A DNA stretch of 39,047 nucleotides from an uncultured Eubacterium sp. (GCA_934316845.1 CAKRDZ010000028.1:1-39047), one strand, 5' to 3'. Counted from the stretch's first letter, positions 16,324 through 25,025 are shown. A program made the numbers and translations. Notes: generated by a model not told the origin, from the sequence alone.

Positions 16324-17703
16324 TTAGTTCCTTTCTTCTATATCCTGATATTCTTTGTGCTTTCCGACAAATTTATACGCAGGACGAATGATCTTTCCAT
16401 CGTTGACACGTTCTTCCAGTCGATGCGCGCACCAGCCGGAAATACGTGAAATCGCAAAAATTGGTGTAAACAATTCTCTCGGAATTCCAAGCATAGTATA
16501 TACAAATCCACTGTAAAAGTCAACATTGGCGCAGACCGGTTTGTAAAGATGACGTTTCTTCATCAAAAGTCTTGCTGCCACTTTTTCCACCGTCTCATAT
16601 AATTTAAACTCATCACGAAGTCCTTTGACATCGGAAAGTTTTTTCGCATACTTTTTCAATACGACCTCACGCGGATCGGATTCGGTGTATACCGCATGTC
16701 CCATCCCGTAGATCAGGCCGCTGCCGTCAAATGCTTTTTTGTCAAGAATCTTTGACAGATACTCGGTGATCGCTGCTTTATCTTTCCAATCCGGACAATG
16801 CTCTTTGATATCATCAAACATCTGTAACACTTTCAGATTGGCTCCTCCGTGGCGAGGCCCCTTCAATGAACCGATTGACGCGGAGATGGCCGAATACGTA
16901 TCGGTTCCGGAAGATGTTACTACGTGGTTTGTAAAGGTCGAGTTATTACCGCCGCCGTGCTCAGCATGAAGCACGAGTGCCACATCGAGAACTTTCGCTT
17001 CCAACGGCGTAAATTTTCCGTCCGGACGGATCATCTGCAGGATATTTTCTGCCGTAGACATCGACTTATCGGGCGTGCGGATCACAAGGGTATCGTCAAA
17101 TTTGAAATGACGATAGGAATGGTACGCATATACGGAAATAACCGGCAGCTTACTGATCAGCTGCAACGACTGGCGCAGTACATTCGGCACGGAAATATCA
17201 TCCGGGCTTTCATCGTACGAATACAAGGTCAGCACACTTTTCTGCAGTGCATTCATCAGGTTTTCACTCGGCGCTTTCATAATGACATCACGGACAAAAT
17301 GAGCAGACAATTCCCGGAGACTCGATAATATATTTTTAAAACTCTCAAACTGCTCCGGTGTCGGCAGCTCTCCAAAGAGAAGCAGATAAGTCGTCTCTTC
17401 AAATGCATATCGTTTGTTCTGGTAACTTTTTACAAGATCTTCCACATCATATCCCTGATAATAAAGTTTTCCCGGTCCCGGAACTTTATTGCCATCCTCA
17501 TCGTATTGATACGAAACGACATCCGCGATCTCGGTCAGTCCGGTCAATACCCCTTTTCCATTGGAATCACGAAGTCCACGTTTGACGTCGTATTCTTCAT
17601 ATAAATGCTGACTGATCTTACCGGATAACATACAATAATTTACAAGATCATCAAATTGTGTATCTAAGTCCCCGTCTAACTGCATCATTGATTTATTGTC
17701 CAT
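16324..17703 (-). CDS. Citrate synthase
   Basis: Condenses acetyl-CoA with oxaloacetate to citrate, the entry to the oxidative branch leading to 2-oxoglutarate and glutamate. The 459-residue protein contains the active-site segments LHAEHGGGNNSTF and GSLKGPRHGGAN, then GMGHAVYTESDPR (catalytic His), and FYSGFVYTMLGIP. The start at 17701-17703 has AAAGGAGG 8 nt upstream. An N-terminal extension of about 45 residues before the conserved core is present. No aconitase or isocitrate dehydrogenase gene is adjacent. A 2-methylcitrate synthase role is not excluded. A promoter and a 5' leader hairpin lie upstream. Confidence 0.92.
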   Translation of the reverse strand: MDNKSMMQLDGDLDTQFDDLVNYCMLSGKISQHLYEEYDVKRGLRDSNGKGVLTGLTEIADVVSYQYDEDGNKVPGPGKLYYQGYDVEDLVKSYQNKRYAFEETTYLLLFGELPTPEQFESFKNILSSLRELSAHFVRDVIMKAPSENLMNALQKSVLTLYSYDESPDDISVPNVLRQSLQLISKLPVISVYAYHSYRHFKFDDTLVIRTPDKSMSTAENILQMIRPDGKFTPLEAKVLDVALVLHAEHGGGNNSTFTNHVVTSSGTDTYSAISASIGSLKGPRHGGANLKVLQMFDDIKEHCPDWKDKAAITEYLSKILDKKAFDGSGLIYGMGHAVYTESDPREVVLKKYAKKLSDVKGLRDEFKLYETVEKVAARLLMKKRHLYKPVCANVDFYSGFVYTMLGIPRELFTPIFAISRISGWCAHRLEERVNDGKIIRPAYKFVGKHKEYQDIEERN

Positions 17704-17754
17704 AATCTGCGCCTCCTTTTGGTTTCTTTTGTTCTTTCGCCATCCTAAGACGTG

Positions 17755-17797
17755 TAAAAGCGTACAAGCCACTTGAAAACGCGACCGTACGCTTTTA
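17755..17797 (-). promoter_or_regulatory. 5' leader stem-loop of citrate synthase mRNA
   Basis: Perfect 11-bp arms (17755-17765 and 17787-17797, 21-nt loop) begin just downstream of the -10 box, so the transcript would start at or inside the stem. It could be an mRNA 5' stabiliser or a repressor binding site. Confidence 0.6.
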
Positions 17798-17798
17798 T

Positions 17799-17827
17799 AT
17801 TATAACATATTTATGAAAAAAATGCAA
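17799..17827 (-). promoter_or_regulatory. Sigma-A promoter of citrate synthase
   Basis: On the minus strand TTGCAT (17822-17827), a 17-nt spacer and a consensus TATAAT (17799-17804) lie about 95 nt before the start codon. Confidence 0.8.
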
Positions 17828-17828
17828 A

Positions 17829-18932
17829 TCACCATTCTTCCGCCGGCATAACCTTCACATATTTACACGCTGTAGTAAATTTCTTCGCCTTGGTTGCAGC
17901 AAGAAACTTATATGCTCCCTTTTTCGTCTTCTTTCCATACACGTTGTAGACTGTCGGCATTTCTTTTGCAGACTTCTTCCATTTTTTGTCAAATTTGCAG
18001 GTGTAGACCGTCGTTTTGGTTTTATTCCAGGTATAACGATATGCTTTCGCTTTCTTTTTGCAGACGATCTTTTTCACTTTATCCGCTTCTTTTACATGAT
18101 AGGTAATTTTTTGTTTTTTGGCAAATGTAATTGCTTTCGCATTTTTCACGGTAAAGATCTCACCAAATGTGACCTTTCCCAAAACCGCATTTCCATGGGA
18201 TTCATTGGCCTCCACCTTCGTCCCCCTGCCATTTACATACAATTTTTCGACGACATTTTCGCCATCCGCACCGTTAAACAGCAGCTTCGTAACCTGCTTC
18301 GTAGAAACTAATTCTTTTACCTTGGCAGACACCCAGGATACTCCCATATCAAACACGATATTTTGCTTTGCTGACAGCATGATCCGATTAACATTTCCAC
18401 CGACTACCCCCTCTCCGAAGATCGAATTGCTGATCTGCAGTGTATCTGCATTCCACGGAAGTGCACTGTCCTCGCAGGAGGTATTGTGTGGCAGTACGAT
18501 AGTTTTCCATCTGTCGCACCCGGAAAAGCACGCATATCCCAATGTAATATTTTCCGGCAGGGTTACCCCCGACAACTGTTTACACTCATAAAAGGTAAGC
18601 GCCTGTATTCTCTGTACGGTATCCGGAATTACAACTTCTTCCAGATATTGGTCAATACCGCCGCCGATTTTTTTTGCCTCTTCATAATGATCGCCTTCCG
18701 GATATCCGATGCGGCTCACCCGGTAACCATCCAGTTCAGACGGAATGACTAGTTTCTTTTCTGTGGAAGAAACCGCGCAGATTGAAATTTCTTTTTTCTG
18801 TTCATCCAGCACATAATACGTATAAATACCGGAAGTATGGTACTGCGTCTCTTCTGCATGACAGACAGCCGGGATCAGCAGGCAGAAACCCAGAAGCATT
18901 ACCAGCACTTTCTGATTTAAACTGATTTTCAT
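17829..18932 (-). CDS. Secreted leucine-rich-repeat (BspA/LRR_5-like) protein
   Basis: A 367-residue exported protein with a signal peptide (MKISLNQKVLVMLLGFCLLIPAVCHA, cleavage probably after CHA). The middle shows LRR_5-type repeats (KKLVIPSELDGYRVSRIG, LEEVVIPDTVQRIQALTFYECKQLSGVTLPENITLGYACFSGC). The C-terminal part is lysine-rich (VKKIVCKKKAKAYRYTWNKTK), a pattern seen in wall-associated proteins of gut Clostridia. No LPXTG or transmembrane anchor is seen. The second ATG (18930-18932) has GGAG 9 nt upstream and is preferred. It starts 20 nt after the lipoprotein gene, in the same operon, so both are expected to respond to the operator at 19812-19840. Adhesion is a family-level guess only. 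Confidence 0.78.
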   Translation of the reverse strand: MKISLNQKVLVMLLGFCLLIPAVCHAEETQYHTSGIYTYYVLDEQKKEISICAVSSTEKKLVIPSELDGYRVSRIGYPEGDHYEEAKKIGGGIDQYLEEVVIPDTVQRIQALTFYECKQLSGVTLPENITLGYACFSGCDRWKTIVLPHNTSCEDSALPWNADTLQISNSIFGEGVVGGNVNRIMLSAKQNIVFDMGVSWVSAKVKELVSTKQVTKLLFNGADGENVVEKLYVNGRGTKVEANESHGNAVLGKVTFGEIFTVKNAKAITFAKKQKITYHVKEADKVKKIVCKKKAKAYRYTWNKTKTTVYTCKFDKKWKKSAKEMPTVYNVYGKKTKKGAYKFLAATKAKKFTTACKYVKVMPAEEW

Positions 18933-18952
18933 GTGCATATTCTCCTTTCCTC

Positions 18953-19735
18953 TCAGGATACCAATTTTGTTTCTGTTATTTTTAGCTGCTTTGTCTTTTC
19001 ATCATAACAAATCTTCTGCTCAATCTTTCCCAGTTTTTTTCCTTCCTGTGCCTGGTTAAGAAACAGCGTGTCAATCACGATCCCTTCCTTTGTCACGTTA
19101 AACAAAGCACCTTCGACATAGATATCCGAAACATCTTGAATCTTGTCTTTTTCCGATAACGAGATCTCCTTTTCAAAGTCACAGTTCGTCACTTTTACCG
19201 CGATCTTTTGGGAAGATTTTTTCTTGATCTGTATCAGCGAAGAATCTAACGGAGCATCCTCTTCTTCTACTAATTTCCATTTTTTGTCAATCTTTTTCAT
19301 CATGCAGAATTGCTGAAATGTTCCGCCTGCACCGCCGTAAAACGCAACAATAATTTCCTTTGTGCCATCTTGATCGATGTCTTCGGTAAAAACATTGACA
19401 TGCTGGCAGTTTTCCGTTTTCAAATTTTCTTTTGCAGACAGATCGATCTCCTCTCCATCCACATAGAATTTCTTCCCGGAGACGGCGTCACTCTCTGCTG
19501 TCAGGCGGATATCCGATGCTGTTTTCTGTCCAAGATCAACTTTCGTTTCATAATAAACTTCTGCTTTCTTGTCACTTGCTTCCGGTTTTGGCGTTTCCGG
19601 TTTTTGTGTTTCCTGCCCGGTCACATTTCCCCCGTTCTGCGATTCCTTTTGTACACCCTGGCAGCCTGTCGCAAATACACATACGCAGACACCCAATACC
19701 ACCATTTTTTTCATCAAATTGCCGTTTTTAAACAT
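18953..19735 (-). CDS. Lipoprotein of unknown function
   Basis: The 260-residue protein starts MFKNGNLMKKMVVLGVCVCV and has a lipobox FATGC, so it should be lipid-anchored outside the membrane. A Pro/Glu/Lys linker (QETQKPETPKPEASDKK) follows, then a globular part. A DIDQDGTKEIIV segment resembles calcium-binding or FG-GAP/VCBS-like loops. I do not recognise the family. The ATG at 19733-19735 has GGAG 7 nt upstream. It is the first gene of a two-gene operon with the LRR protein and sits behind a weak -35 promoter with two LytTR-like sites. Confidence 0.75.
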   Translation of the reverse strand: MFKNGNLMKKMVVLGVCVCVFATGCQGVQKESQNGGNVTGQETQKPETPKPEASDKKAEVYYETKVDLGQKTASDIRLTAESDAVSGKKFYVDGEEIDLSAKENLKTENCQHVNVFTEDIDQDGTKEIIVAFYGGAGGTFQQFCMMKKIDKKWKLVEEEDAPLDSSLIQIKKKSSQKIAVKVTNCDFEKEISLSEKDKIQDVSDIYVEGALFNVTKEGIVIDTLFLNQAQEGKKLGKIEQKICYDEKTKQLKITETKLVS

Positions 19736-19771
19736 ACCTATTCTCCTCTGCATTTCTTTTGTTTGCCCTTT

Positions 19772-19800
19772 AGTATAACATACTTTTGTGGCACTAAAAA
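19772..19800 (-). promoter_or_regulatory. Promoter of the lipoprotein-LRR operon
   Basis: On the minus strand TATACT (19772-19777) with a poor -35 TTTTTA (19795-19800) at 17 nt. A poor -35 next to paired activator sites suggests activator dependence (inference). Confidence 0.6.
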
Positions 19801-19811
19801 AGAGTTTTGTG

Positions 19812-19840
19812 ATAAGCGGTAAAAATTTGTGACAAACGGC
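19812..19840 (-). promoter_or_regulatory. Putative LytTR/VirR-type tandem operator
   Basis: Two near-identical 20-bp units (19806-19825 and 19826-19845; three transitions apart) carry the minus-strand cores GCCGTTTGTCAC and ACCGCTTATCAC, 20 bp apart. Spacing of about two helical turns directly upstream of a -35 box is how LytTR regulators (AgrA, VirR) bind. The core resembles the C. perfringens VirR box (CCAGTTNTNCAC). No LytTR gene lies in the window. Confidence 0.55.
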
Positions 19841-19884
19841 AAAAAGCAGCGGTCAGACATTTTTTGATATCTGGCCGCCGCTTT
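19827..19884 (-). terminator. Terminator, copy A of the 57-bp direct repeat
   Basis: On the minus strand a 10-bp stem (plus 4 bp beyond one mismatch) is followed by five T. It serves the AlbA_2 gene. The sequence is a near-exact copy of 21756-21812, with one substitution and one extra A. Its left part overlaps the first LytTR-like unit. Confidence 0.8.
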
Positions 19885-20011
19885 TTAACTCGGTCTCCAA
19901 TTCGGCATCTAATCCGGTATGCCGAGTTAAACCAACAAGATAAACTGCTTTACTTTTGTAGTTTGCTCTATCCGTTTACTCTAACTCGCTTTCCAACTCG
20001 GCATTGCCAAA

Positions 20012-21676
20012 TTACAACTCAAATTCAAGTACTTTAAAAATATATTTTGCATATCTTCCACCATTACTCATTTCGATAATACCTTCTTTTTGCATTTTTT
20101 CAATGGTTCTTCTTGCCTGCTGTTCCGTAAAACCACATAATTCCTGCACTGTTCTTCGATTAATATCGCCTTGAGTTTCGATATACTCTATAATCATTTC
20201 TTTCGCCTTAATATACTGCACGGTTTTATCTCTAGTATACTCGATATCTGACTTCACCGCCTCATACACCCTTGCAGTGAGCATATATTCTTTTCCGATA
20301 ATTTCTATCAAGCCAAATTTCATCAATTCAGCACAACATTTTCTTGCATCCTCTGTCGATATCTGCGCCACATGCTGCATATCCGCAAGTTTAACCTTTC
20401 TATTTTCAACAATGTATCGCAAAATCATCAGCTGAGATAATGACAAACTTATCTGCTTTGAATCCTGTTCTTTCACAATAAATCTTACAAACTCCGGATC
20501 TTCCATTACACTTCCAATCGTCAACTGTACAGCGTCACTAAACACCCGATACACCGGATATGGTTTGCCCATTGATATCATTTCTTTGTATATGATATCA
20601 ACCCCTTGGCCTGTTCTCTGTACATACTTCAAGTTCTGTAATGTCTCTGCGATCAGTTTGTTACGCGGTGCTGACGGATGCGTAATAATATTATCCGCCG
20701 TTATCCCATCTAAAAATCCTCCCGGATTCTCAATCACTATTTTATCCGGATAATGCTTCACATACACTGCTCCCATCTGCTGGTAATCCCGATGCGAAAG
20801 TGCATTTAACAAGGCTTCCTGAAATACTTTTTCTGAAAAATCTGCCACTTCCAGTCGAAATAAACCAATCTGCACATTTTCAATTTTATTTTCATTCTGA
20901 ATCTTCTCTGTAAGCCTGTCCAAAATGGTAATAATTGGCTGCTTCATATCAAGTCTTGCATTATATTCTTCCAGATTATCTTTTCCATAATGCAGATAAA
21001 TAACCTCTGCCTGCGGCAATAATCTCTGGATAGACTGCTCTTTTCCAACAAATAACAGCCCCGCTACAGTAAGTCTGACCTGTCCGTTTTCTTCTGCAAT
21101 CAATTTAAGATCTCGTAAAAATGCCATATCATTCAAGTCCGGCAGTGTAGATGAAGAATCATGAATTTTTAATTTTTCTTTTAAAGCGTATACAACCATC
21201 CGATTAATATCGTCCACTGAACTTTCTTTTATTATCTGTGACGAAAAATCATAGGAATGAAGTACAGAGTAAGTGTGACTCATTTCATCAGAAAAAAACG
21301 GTTTAGAGTTTCTGCCTAAACGCTTCAAACAACGTCCATCTGTTGTTGCATATGTCTTACCATCCGCTTCTACTGTTATTGCTATAACTTTCTTTCCGTT
21401 ATACTCTATCTCCTCAATGTCCGTAAACATTGGCGGTCTTGTTTTATCATATATGGATTCACTAATTGTCTGTAAATCATAGTTACCGGTACAGCCAGTA
21501 ACTTTGCAATCATCTTCCACTCCCCAGTATACTGTTCCACCTTTACAATTTGCAAAAGCAATCAACTCGTCAACCGTCAATGAAATTCGCTCTTTCATAT
21601 TCGGTATCTTTATCCATGATTTGAATTCTGTATCTATAGATTCTCCTATTTCTAATGCTTCGCGTAATGTTTTCAC
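20012..21676 (-). CDS. AlbA_2 (Schlafen AAA_4-type) ATP-binding protein with C-terminal winged helices
   Basis: A 554-residue protein with an N-terminal AlbA_2 domain (about 10-130: DTEFKSW, AFANCKGGTVYWGVEDD), a middle HATPase_c_4-like region (about 285-370: FQEALLNALSHRDYQQ, IENPGGFLDGIT, RTGQGVDIIYKEM) and two winged-helix-like segments (about 400-470 and 490-545; EQQARRTIEKMQKEGIIEM). Such proteins are usually annotated as putative transcriptional regulators; some relatives are defence-linked. The start is GTG (21674-21676) after GGGGTG. Its codon use is more AT-rich than its neighbours and it is bracketed by a 57-bp direct repeat, which suggests later acquisition. The reading frame continues past the stop codon. 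Confidence 0.85.
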   Translation of the reverse strand: MKTLREALEIGESIDTEFKSWIKIPNMKERISLTVDELIAFANCKGGTVYWGVEDDCKVTGCTGNYDLQTISESIYDKTRPPMFTDIEEIEYNGKKVIAITVEADGKTYATTDGRCLKRLGRNSKPFFSDEMSHTYSVLHSYDFSSQIIKESSVDDINRMVVYALKEKLKIHDSSSTLPDLNDMAFLRDLKLIAEENGQVRLTVAGLLFVGKEQSIQRLLPQAEVIYLHYGKDNLEEYNARLDMKQPIITILDRLTEKIQNENKIENVQIGLFRLEVADFSEKVFQEALLNALSHRDYQQMGAVYVKHYPDKIVIENPGGFLDGITADNIITHPSAPRNKLIAETLQNLKYVQRTGQGVDIIYKEMISMGKPYPVYRVFSDAVQLTIGSVMEDPEFVRFIVKEQDSKQISLSLSQLMILRYIVENRKVKLADMQHVAQISTEDARKCCAELMKFGLIEIIGKEYMLTARVYEAVKSDIEYTRDKTVQYIKAKEMIIEYIETQGDINRRTVQELCGFTEQQARRTIEKMQKEGIIEMSNGGRYAKYIFKVLEFEL

Positions 21677-21719
21677 ACAATCACCCCTTTACAAAACTAC
21701 CGCAAATTAAGTAATTTTT

Positions 21720-21748
21720 ATTATAACATTCCCCCTTCACTTATGCAA
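21720..21748 (-). promoter_or_regulatory. Promoter of the AlbA_2 gene
   Basis: TTGCAT (21743-21748), a 17-nt spacer and TATAAT (21720-21725) on the minus strand, 44 nt before the GTG start. Confidence 0.8.
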
Positions 21749-21755
21749 TCACAAC

Positions 21756-21812
21756 TTGTGACAAACGGCAAAAGCAGCGGTCAGACATTTTTTGATATCC
21801 GGCCGCCGCTTT
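21756..21812 (-). terminator. phoU terminator, copy B of the 57-bp direct repeat
   Basis: The hairpin AAAGCGGCGG/CCGCTGCTTT with a T run lies 32 nt after the phoU stop codon and ends the pst operon. It includes one LytTR-like half-site at 21761-21769. Confidence 0.85.
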
Positions 21813-21843
21813 CATCCTCTATGCTTTTGTAATTATACAGAAC

Positions 21844-22497
21844 CTACTCATTTCCTTTTTCATGCTTTCCACGGATCGAATATACCACCCAGTCTGCAAT
21901 ATTCGTTGCATGATCTCCAATCCTCTCAAGATATTTGGCGATCATCAGGATATCTGCTGCTTTCTCGCCAATTTCAGTATTTTTGTTAATAAGTTTGATA
22001 ATCTGCTTTTTGATACTGTCAAAACAATCATCGACCTGATCGTCCATGTAGATGACTTTCGTTGCCAGTTCATCGTCTTTGTTGACAAATGCGCCGATAC
22101 TCTTTTCTACCATCTGCATCGTGATCGCTGACATTTCCTGGATTGGCGCAAGGTCAATCGTTCCACCCACTTCTGCCATGGATACTGTAATCTCGGCGAT
22201 GTCGGCTGCCTGATCACCAATTCTTTCCATATCTGTAATCATTTTAAGCGCCGAGCTGATCAGTCGGAGATCGCGCGCTACCGGCTGCTGCTGGAGCAGA
22301 AGTTTCATACAGATGCTTTCAATGTCACGTTCTTTGTGATCGATCTCAAGATCGAAGGCGATCGTCTCTTTCGCCGTCTTCAGATTTTTGTTTAGAAGCG
22401 CATCTACCGCCATCTCTATCGCACGGCAGATCAAACTTCCCATCTCGATCATTTCATCGTTTAACGTCTCTAACTGTCGGTCAAATCGGTTTCTCAT
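21844..22497 (-). CDS. phoU: Phosphate transport regulatory protein PhoU
   Basis: PhoU links the PstSCAB transporter to the sensor kinase of the phosphate two-component system and dampens phosphate uptake when phosphate is plentiful. The 217-residue protein is all-helical, with two PhoU repeats carrying the metal-binding E/D motifs (ERIGDQAADIAE and ERIGDHATNIADW). The start at 22495-22497 has GGGAGG 10 nt upstream and begins MRNRFDRQLETLN, the usual form; the longer ORF overlaps pstB. It is the last gene of the operon. Confidence 0.95.
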   Translation of the reverse strand: MRNRFDRQLETLNDEMIEMGSLICRAIEMAVDALLNKNLKTAKETIAFDLEIDHKERDIESICMKLLLQQQPVARDLRLISSALKMITDMERIGDQAADIAEITVSMAEVGGTIDLAPIQEMSAITMQMVEKSIGAFVNKDDELATKVIYMDDQVDDCFDSIKKQIIKLINKNTEIGEKAADILMIAKYLERIGDHATNIADWVVYSIRGKHEKGNE

Positions 22498-22498
22498 A

Positions 22499-23248
22499 TC
22501 ATCCAAACCTCCCTGTGATATAATCTTCTGTTCTTTGGTCTTTTGGCATGGAAAAGAGCTGCTCTGTCTTTCCACTTTCTATGATCTCCCCTAAAAGGAA
22601 AAATACGGTGCGGTCCGAAATACGAGTCGCCTGCTGCATGTTATGTGTCACCATAACGATCGTATATTTGTCCTTTAATTCGATCGCAAGATCTTCGATC
22701 TTCGAGGTAGAGATCGGATCCAGCGCCGATGTCGGTTCATCCATCAGGATGACTTCCGGATCTACGGCAAGTGCTCTTGCGATGCAGAGACGCTGCTGCT
22801 GTCCACCGGAAAGTCCCAGGGCACTCTTTTTCAAGCGGTCTTTGAGTTCGTCCCAGATCGCCGCCTGACGAAGGGATGTCTCCACGATCTCATCCAGTTT
22901 CGCCTTACTTCGGATTCCATGCGTACGTGGTCCATACGCGATATTATCATATACACTCATCGGAAATGGGTTTGGTTTCTGAAATACCATGCCCACCCGC
23001 TTTCTCAGCACATTGATGTCCATATTTCCATAAATATCTTCCTGATCCAGTCTCACACTTCCGGTAATACGGCATCCCTCAACCAGATCATTCATACGGT
23101 TTAAGCATTTCAAAAATGTCGATTTTCCACATCCACTTGGCCCGATAAATGCGGTAATTTCATGCTCTGGGATATCAAGTGCGATTTCTTTTAATGCATG
23201 AAAATCCTGATAATATAGATCAAGATGATCAATTTCAAATTTATTCAT
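22499..23248 (-). CDS. pstB: Phosphate ABC transporter ATP-binding protein PstB
   Basis: ATPase subunit of the high-affinity phosphate importer. Walker A is GPSGCGKST (36-44), the ABC signature LSGGQQQR, Walker B VILMDEPTSALDP, and the switch histidine is in VTHNMQQA. The length of 249 residues is typical. Its stop codon lies just before the phoU start and the pstA gene ends 11 nt upstream, so all are on one transcript. Confidence 0.97.
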   Translation of the reverse strand: MNKFEIDHLDLYYQDFHALKEIALDIPEHEITAFIGPSGCGKSTFLKCLNRMNDLVEGCRITGSVRLDQEDIYGNMDINVLRKRVGMVFQKPNPFPMSVYDNIAYGPRTHGIRSKAKLDEIVETSLRQAAIWDELKDRLKKSALGLSGGQQQRLCIARALAVDPEVILMDEPTSALDPISTSKIEDLAIELKDKYTIVMVTHNMQQATRISDRTVFFLLGEIIESGKTEQLFSMPKDQRTEDYITGRFG

Positions 23249-23259
23249 TGTCTTCTCTC

Positions 23260-24138
23260 CTAATACTTATTTATTTTTTTCGCCACAAAGGTGGATCCTA
23301 AGTTAATCAACATTACGATAACAAGCAACACTACAGCTGTAGCATAGGCTTGATCCATATACAATCCCTCACTGGAAAGTGAATACATATGTACCGCCAG
23401 TGTTCGTGTGGATGAAAATATATTTTTTGGCATCTCTGCCACCGTTCCTGCGGTATAGATCAGTGCTGCAGTCTCTCCTACGATTCGTCCCATCGCCAGG
23501 ATGATTCCGGAAGAAATACCCGGTATCGCCGGTGGAAGAACGATGCGGAATACGGTTCGTAATTTTCCTGCCCCAAGTCCAAAACTTCCTTCACGGAAGG
23601 AATCCGGCACTGCCAGAAGTGCCTCTTCTGTCGTTCGCATAATGACCGGCAAGACCATAATCGATAATGTCAATGCTCCTGCTAACAACGACAATCCCAT
23701 CTTGCACGTTGTCACGAAAAACAACATACCAAACAATCCATAAACGATGGATGGGATTCCTGTCAATGTCTCTGCCGTAATACGAACAATTTCTACGATC
23801 TTATTGCCTTTTTTCGCGTATTCAACCATGTAAATAGCCGCGCCGATTCCAAATGGAATCGCAATCACAAGGGCAAGTATCGTCATCAATATCGTGTTAA
23901 TCAGCGCCGGCAGCATCGACGCATTTTCGGTCGTATAATGCCAGGCAAATAATTGTGGTGTCAGGTTCGGGATTCCATTGATAAGGATATATCCGATCAA
24001 AAATCCCAGCGACACTATCGTAAATATTACGGAAATTGCGATCAGCACAAAGAATACGAAGGAAACCGGATGCTTTATGCTGTTTTTTAATTTCTGCGAG
24101 GCGGATTGAATATTGATATTTTCTCCTGCTTTCTGCAT
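23260..24138 (-). CDS. pstA: Phosphate ABC transporter permease PstA
   Basis: Inner-membrane subunit with about six membrane helices and the permease EAA-type loop (ALLAVPDSFREGSFGLGAGKLRTVF). About 292 residues. Two ATG codons are adjacent (24139-24141 and 24136-24138); the second has the better distance to GGAGG. The pstC stop codon overlaps the start, an ATGA-type coupling. Confidence 0.96.
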   Translation of the reverse strand: MQKAGENINIQSASQKLKNSIKHPVSFVFFVLIAISVIFTIVSLGFLIGYILINGIPNLTPQLFAWHYTTENASMLPALINTILMTILALVIAIPFGIGAAIYMVEYAKKGNKIVEIVRITAETLTGIPSIVYGLFGMLFFVTTCKMGLSLLAGALTLSIMVLPVIMRTTEEALLAVPDSFREGSFGLGAGKLRTVFRIVLPPAIPGISSGIILAMGRIVGETAALIYTAGTVAEMPKNIFSSTRTLAVHMYSLSSEGLYMDQAYATAVVLLVIVMLINLGSTFVAKKINKY

Positions 24139-25001
24139 CATTTACTCCTCCGTTTCATCACTGAAAATAGTAAGTTTATGATTAAAACAAAGACAAACAA
24201 AACCACGCCGGTCGCGATCAACGCCTCTCGATGAAGATCCTGTGCATATCCCATCTCAATCGCGATATTTGTTGTCAATGTCCGGACTCCCTGCAAAATT
24301 CCTTTCGGCATACGTGGCTGGTTTCCTGCAATCATGATAACCGCCATCGTCTCACCGATTGCTCGTCCAATACCGAGAATCACACCTGCTGTAATACCGG
24401 ATTTTGCTGCCGGCAGCGTGGCAAAAAATACACTTCGTATCGGATCCGCTCCAAGTGCCAGAGAGCCTTCATAATAACTTTCCGGCACTGCCCGGATCGC
24501 GGATTCGGACACTCCGATGATCGTCGGAAGGATCATCAGACCCAGAAGAATGGAAGCGGTCAAAATACCGGTTCCATCTCCTACTGCATGAAGTGCGTCT
24601 GTCAACTCGCGAACCATCGGTACAATCACGACTAAGCCAAAGAAACCATAAACAACAGAAGGAATGCCGGCAAGCAGATCAATCGCCTGCTTCAGATATG
24701 GATATATCTTCTTCGGGCAAAACTTTGCCATAAATACGGCGGTAAAGATTCCCACCGATACACCGATGATGATCGCTCCCACGGTAACATATATACTTCC
24801 CAAGATCATTGGAAGGATTCCGTAAATATCATTGCCCGGTTTCCACCTCTCCCCGGCAAGGAATTTGAAAATACCAATTTTTGCCATCCCCGGTATTCCG
24901 TTTGCAAACAGGAATACACAGATCAGAATTACTGCTAAGATAGATACACATGCTGCCAGCAAAAATAAGATTTCCATTCCCTTTTCTTTCCACTGCTTCA
25001 T
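24138..25001 (-). CDS. pstC: Phosphate ABC transporter permease PstC
   Basis: Partner permease, 287 residues, with about six helices, a long extracytoplasmic loop after helix 1 (GIFKFLAGERWKPGNDIYGI) and the cytoplasmic coupling loop AIRAVPESYYEGSLALGADPIRSVFF. It follows pstS by 24 nt. The order pstS-C-A-B-phoU is the standard one. Confidence 0.96.
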   Translation of the reverse strand: MKQWKEKGMEILFLLAACVSILAVILICVFLFANGIPGMAKIGIFKFLAGERWKPGNDIYGILPMILGSIYVTVGAIIIGVSVGIFTAVFMAKFCPKKIYPYLKQAIDLLAGIPSVVYGFFGLVVIVPMVRELTDALHAVGDGTGILTASILLGLMILPTIIGVSESAIRAVPESYYEGSLALGADPIRSVFFATLPAAKSGITAGVILGIGRAIGETMAVIMIAGNQPRMPKGILQGVRTLTTNIAIEMGYAQDLHREALIATGVVLFVFVLIINLLFSVMKRRSK

Positions 25002-25025
25002 ACTAACTCTCCATTCCGGGGCAGA

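Noticed and set aside
12135..17703. Functional pathway joining citrate synthase, HAD, esterase and murE
   Set aside because: Close spacing supports co-transcription only; the enzymes share no obvious substrate.
20012..21676. Known anti-phage system based on the AlbA_2 domain
   Set aside because: No nuclease, helicase or other defence partner is adjacent, and the domain architecture is equally common in putative regulators.
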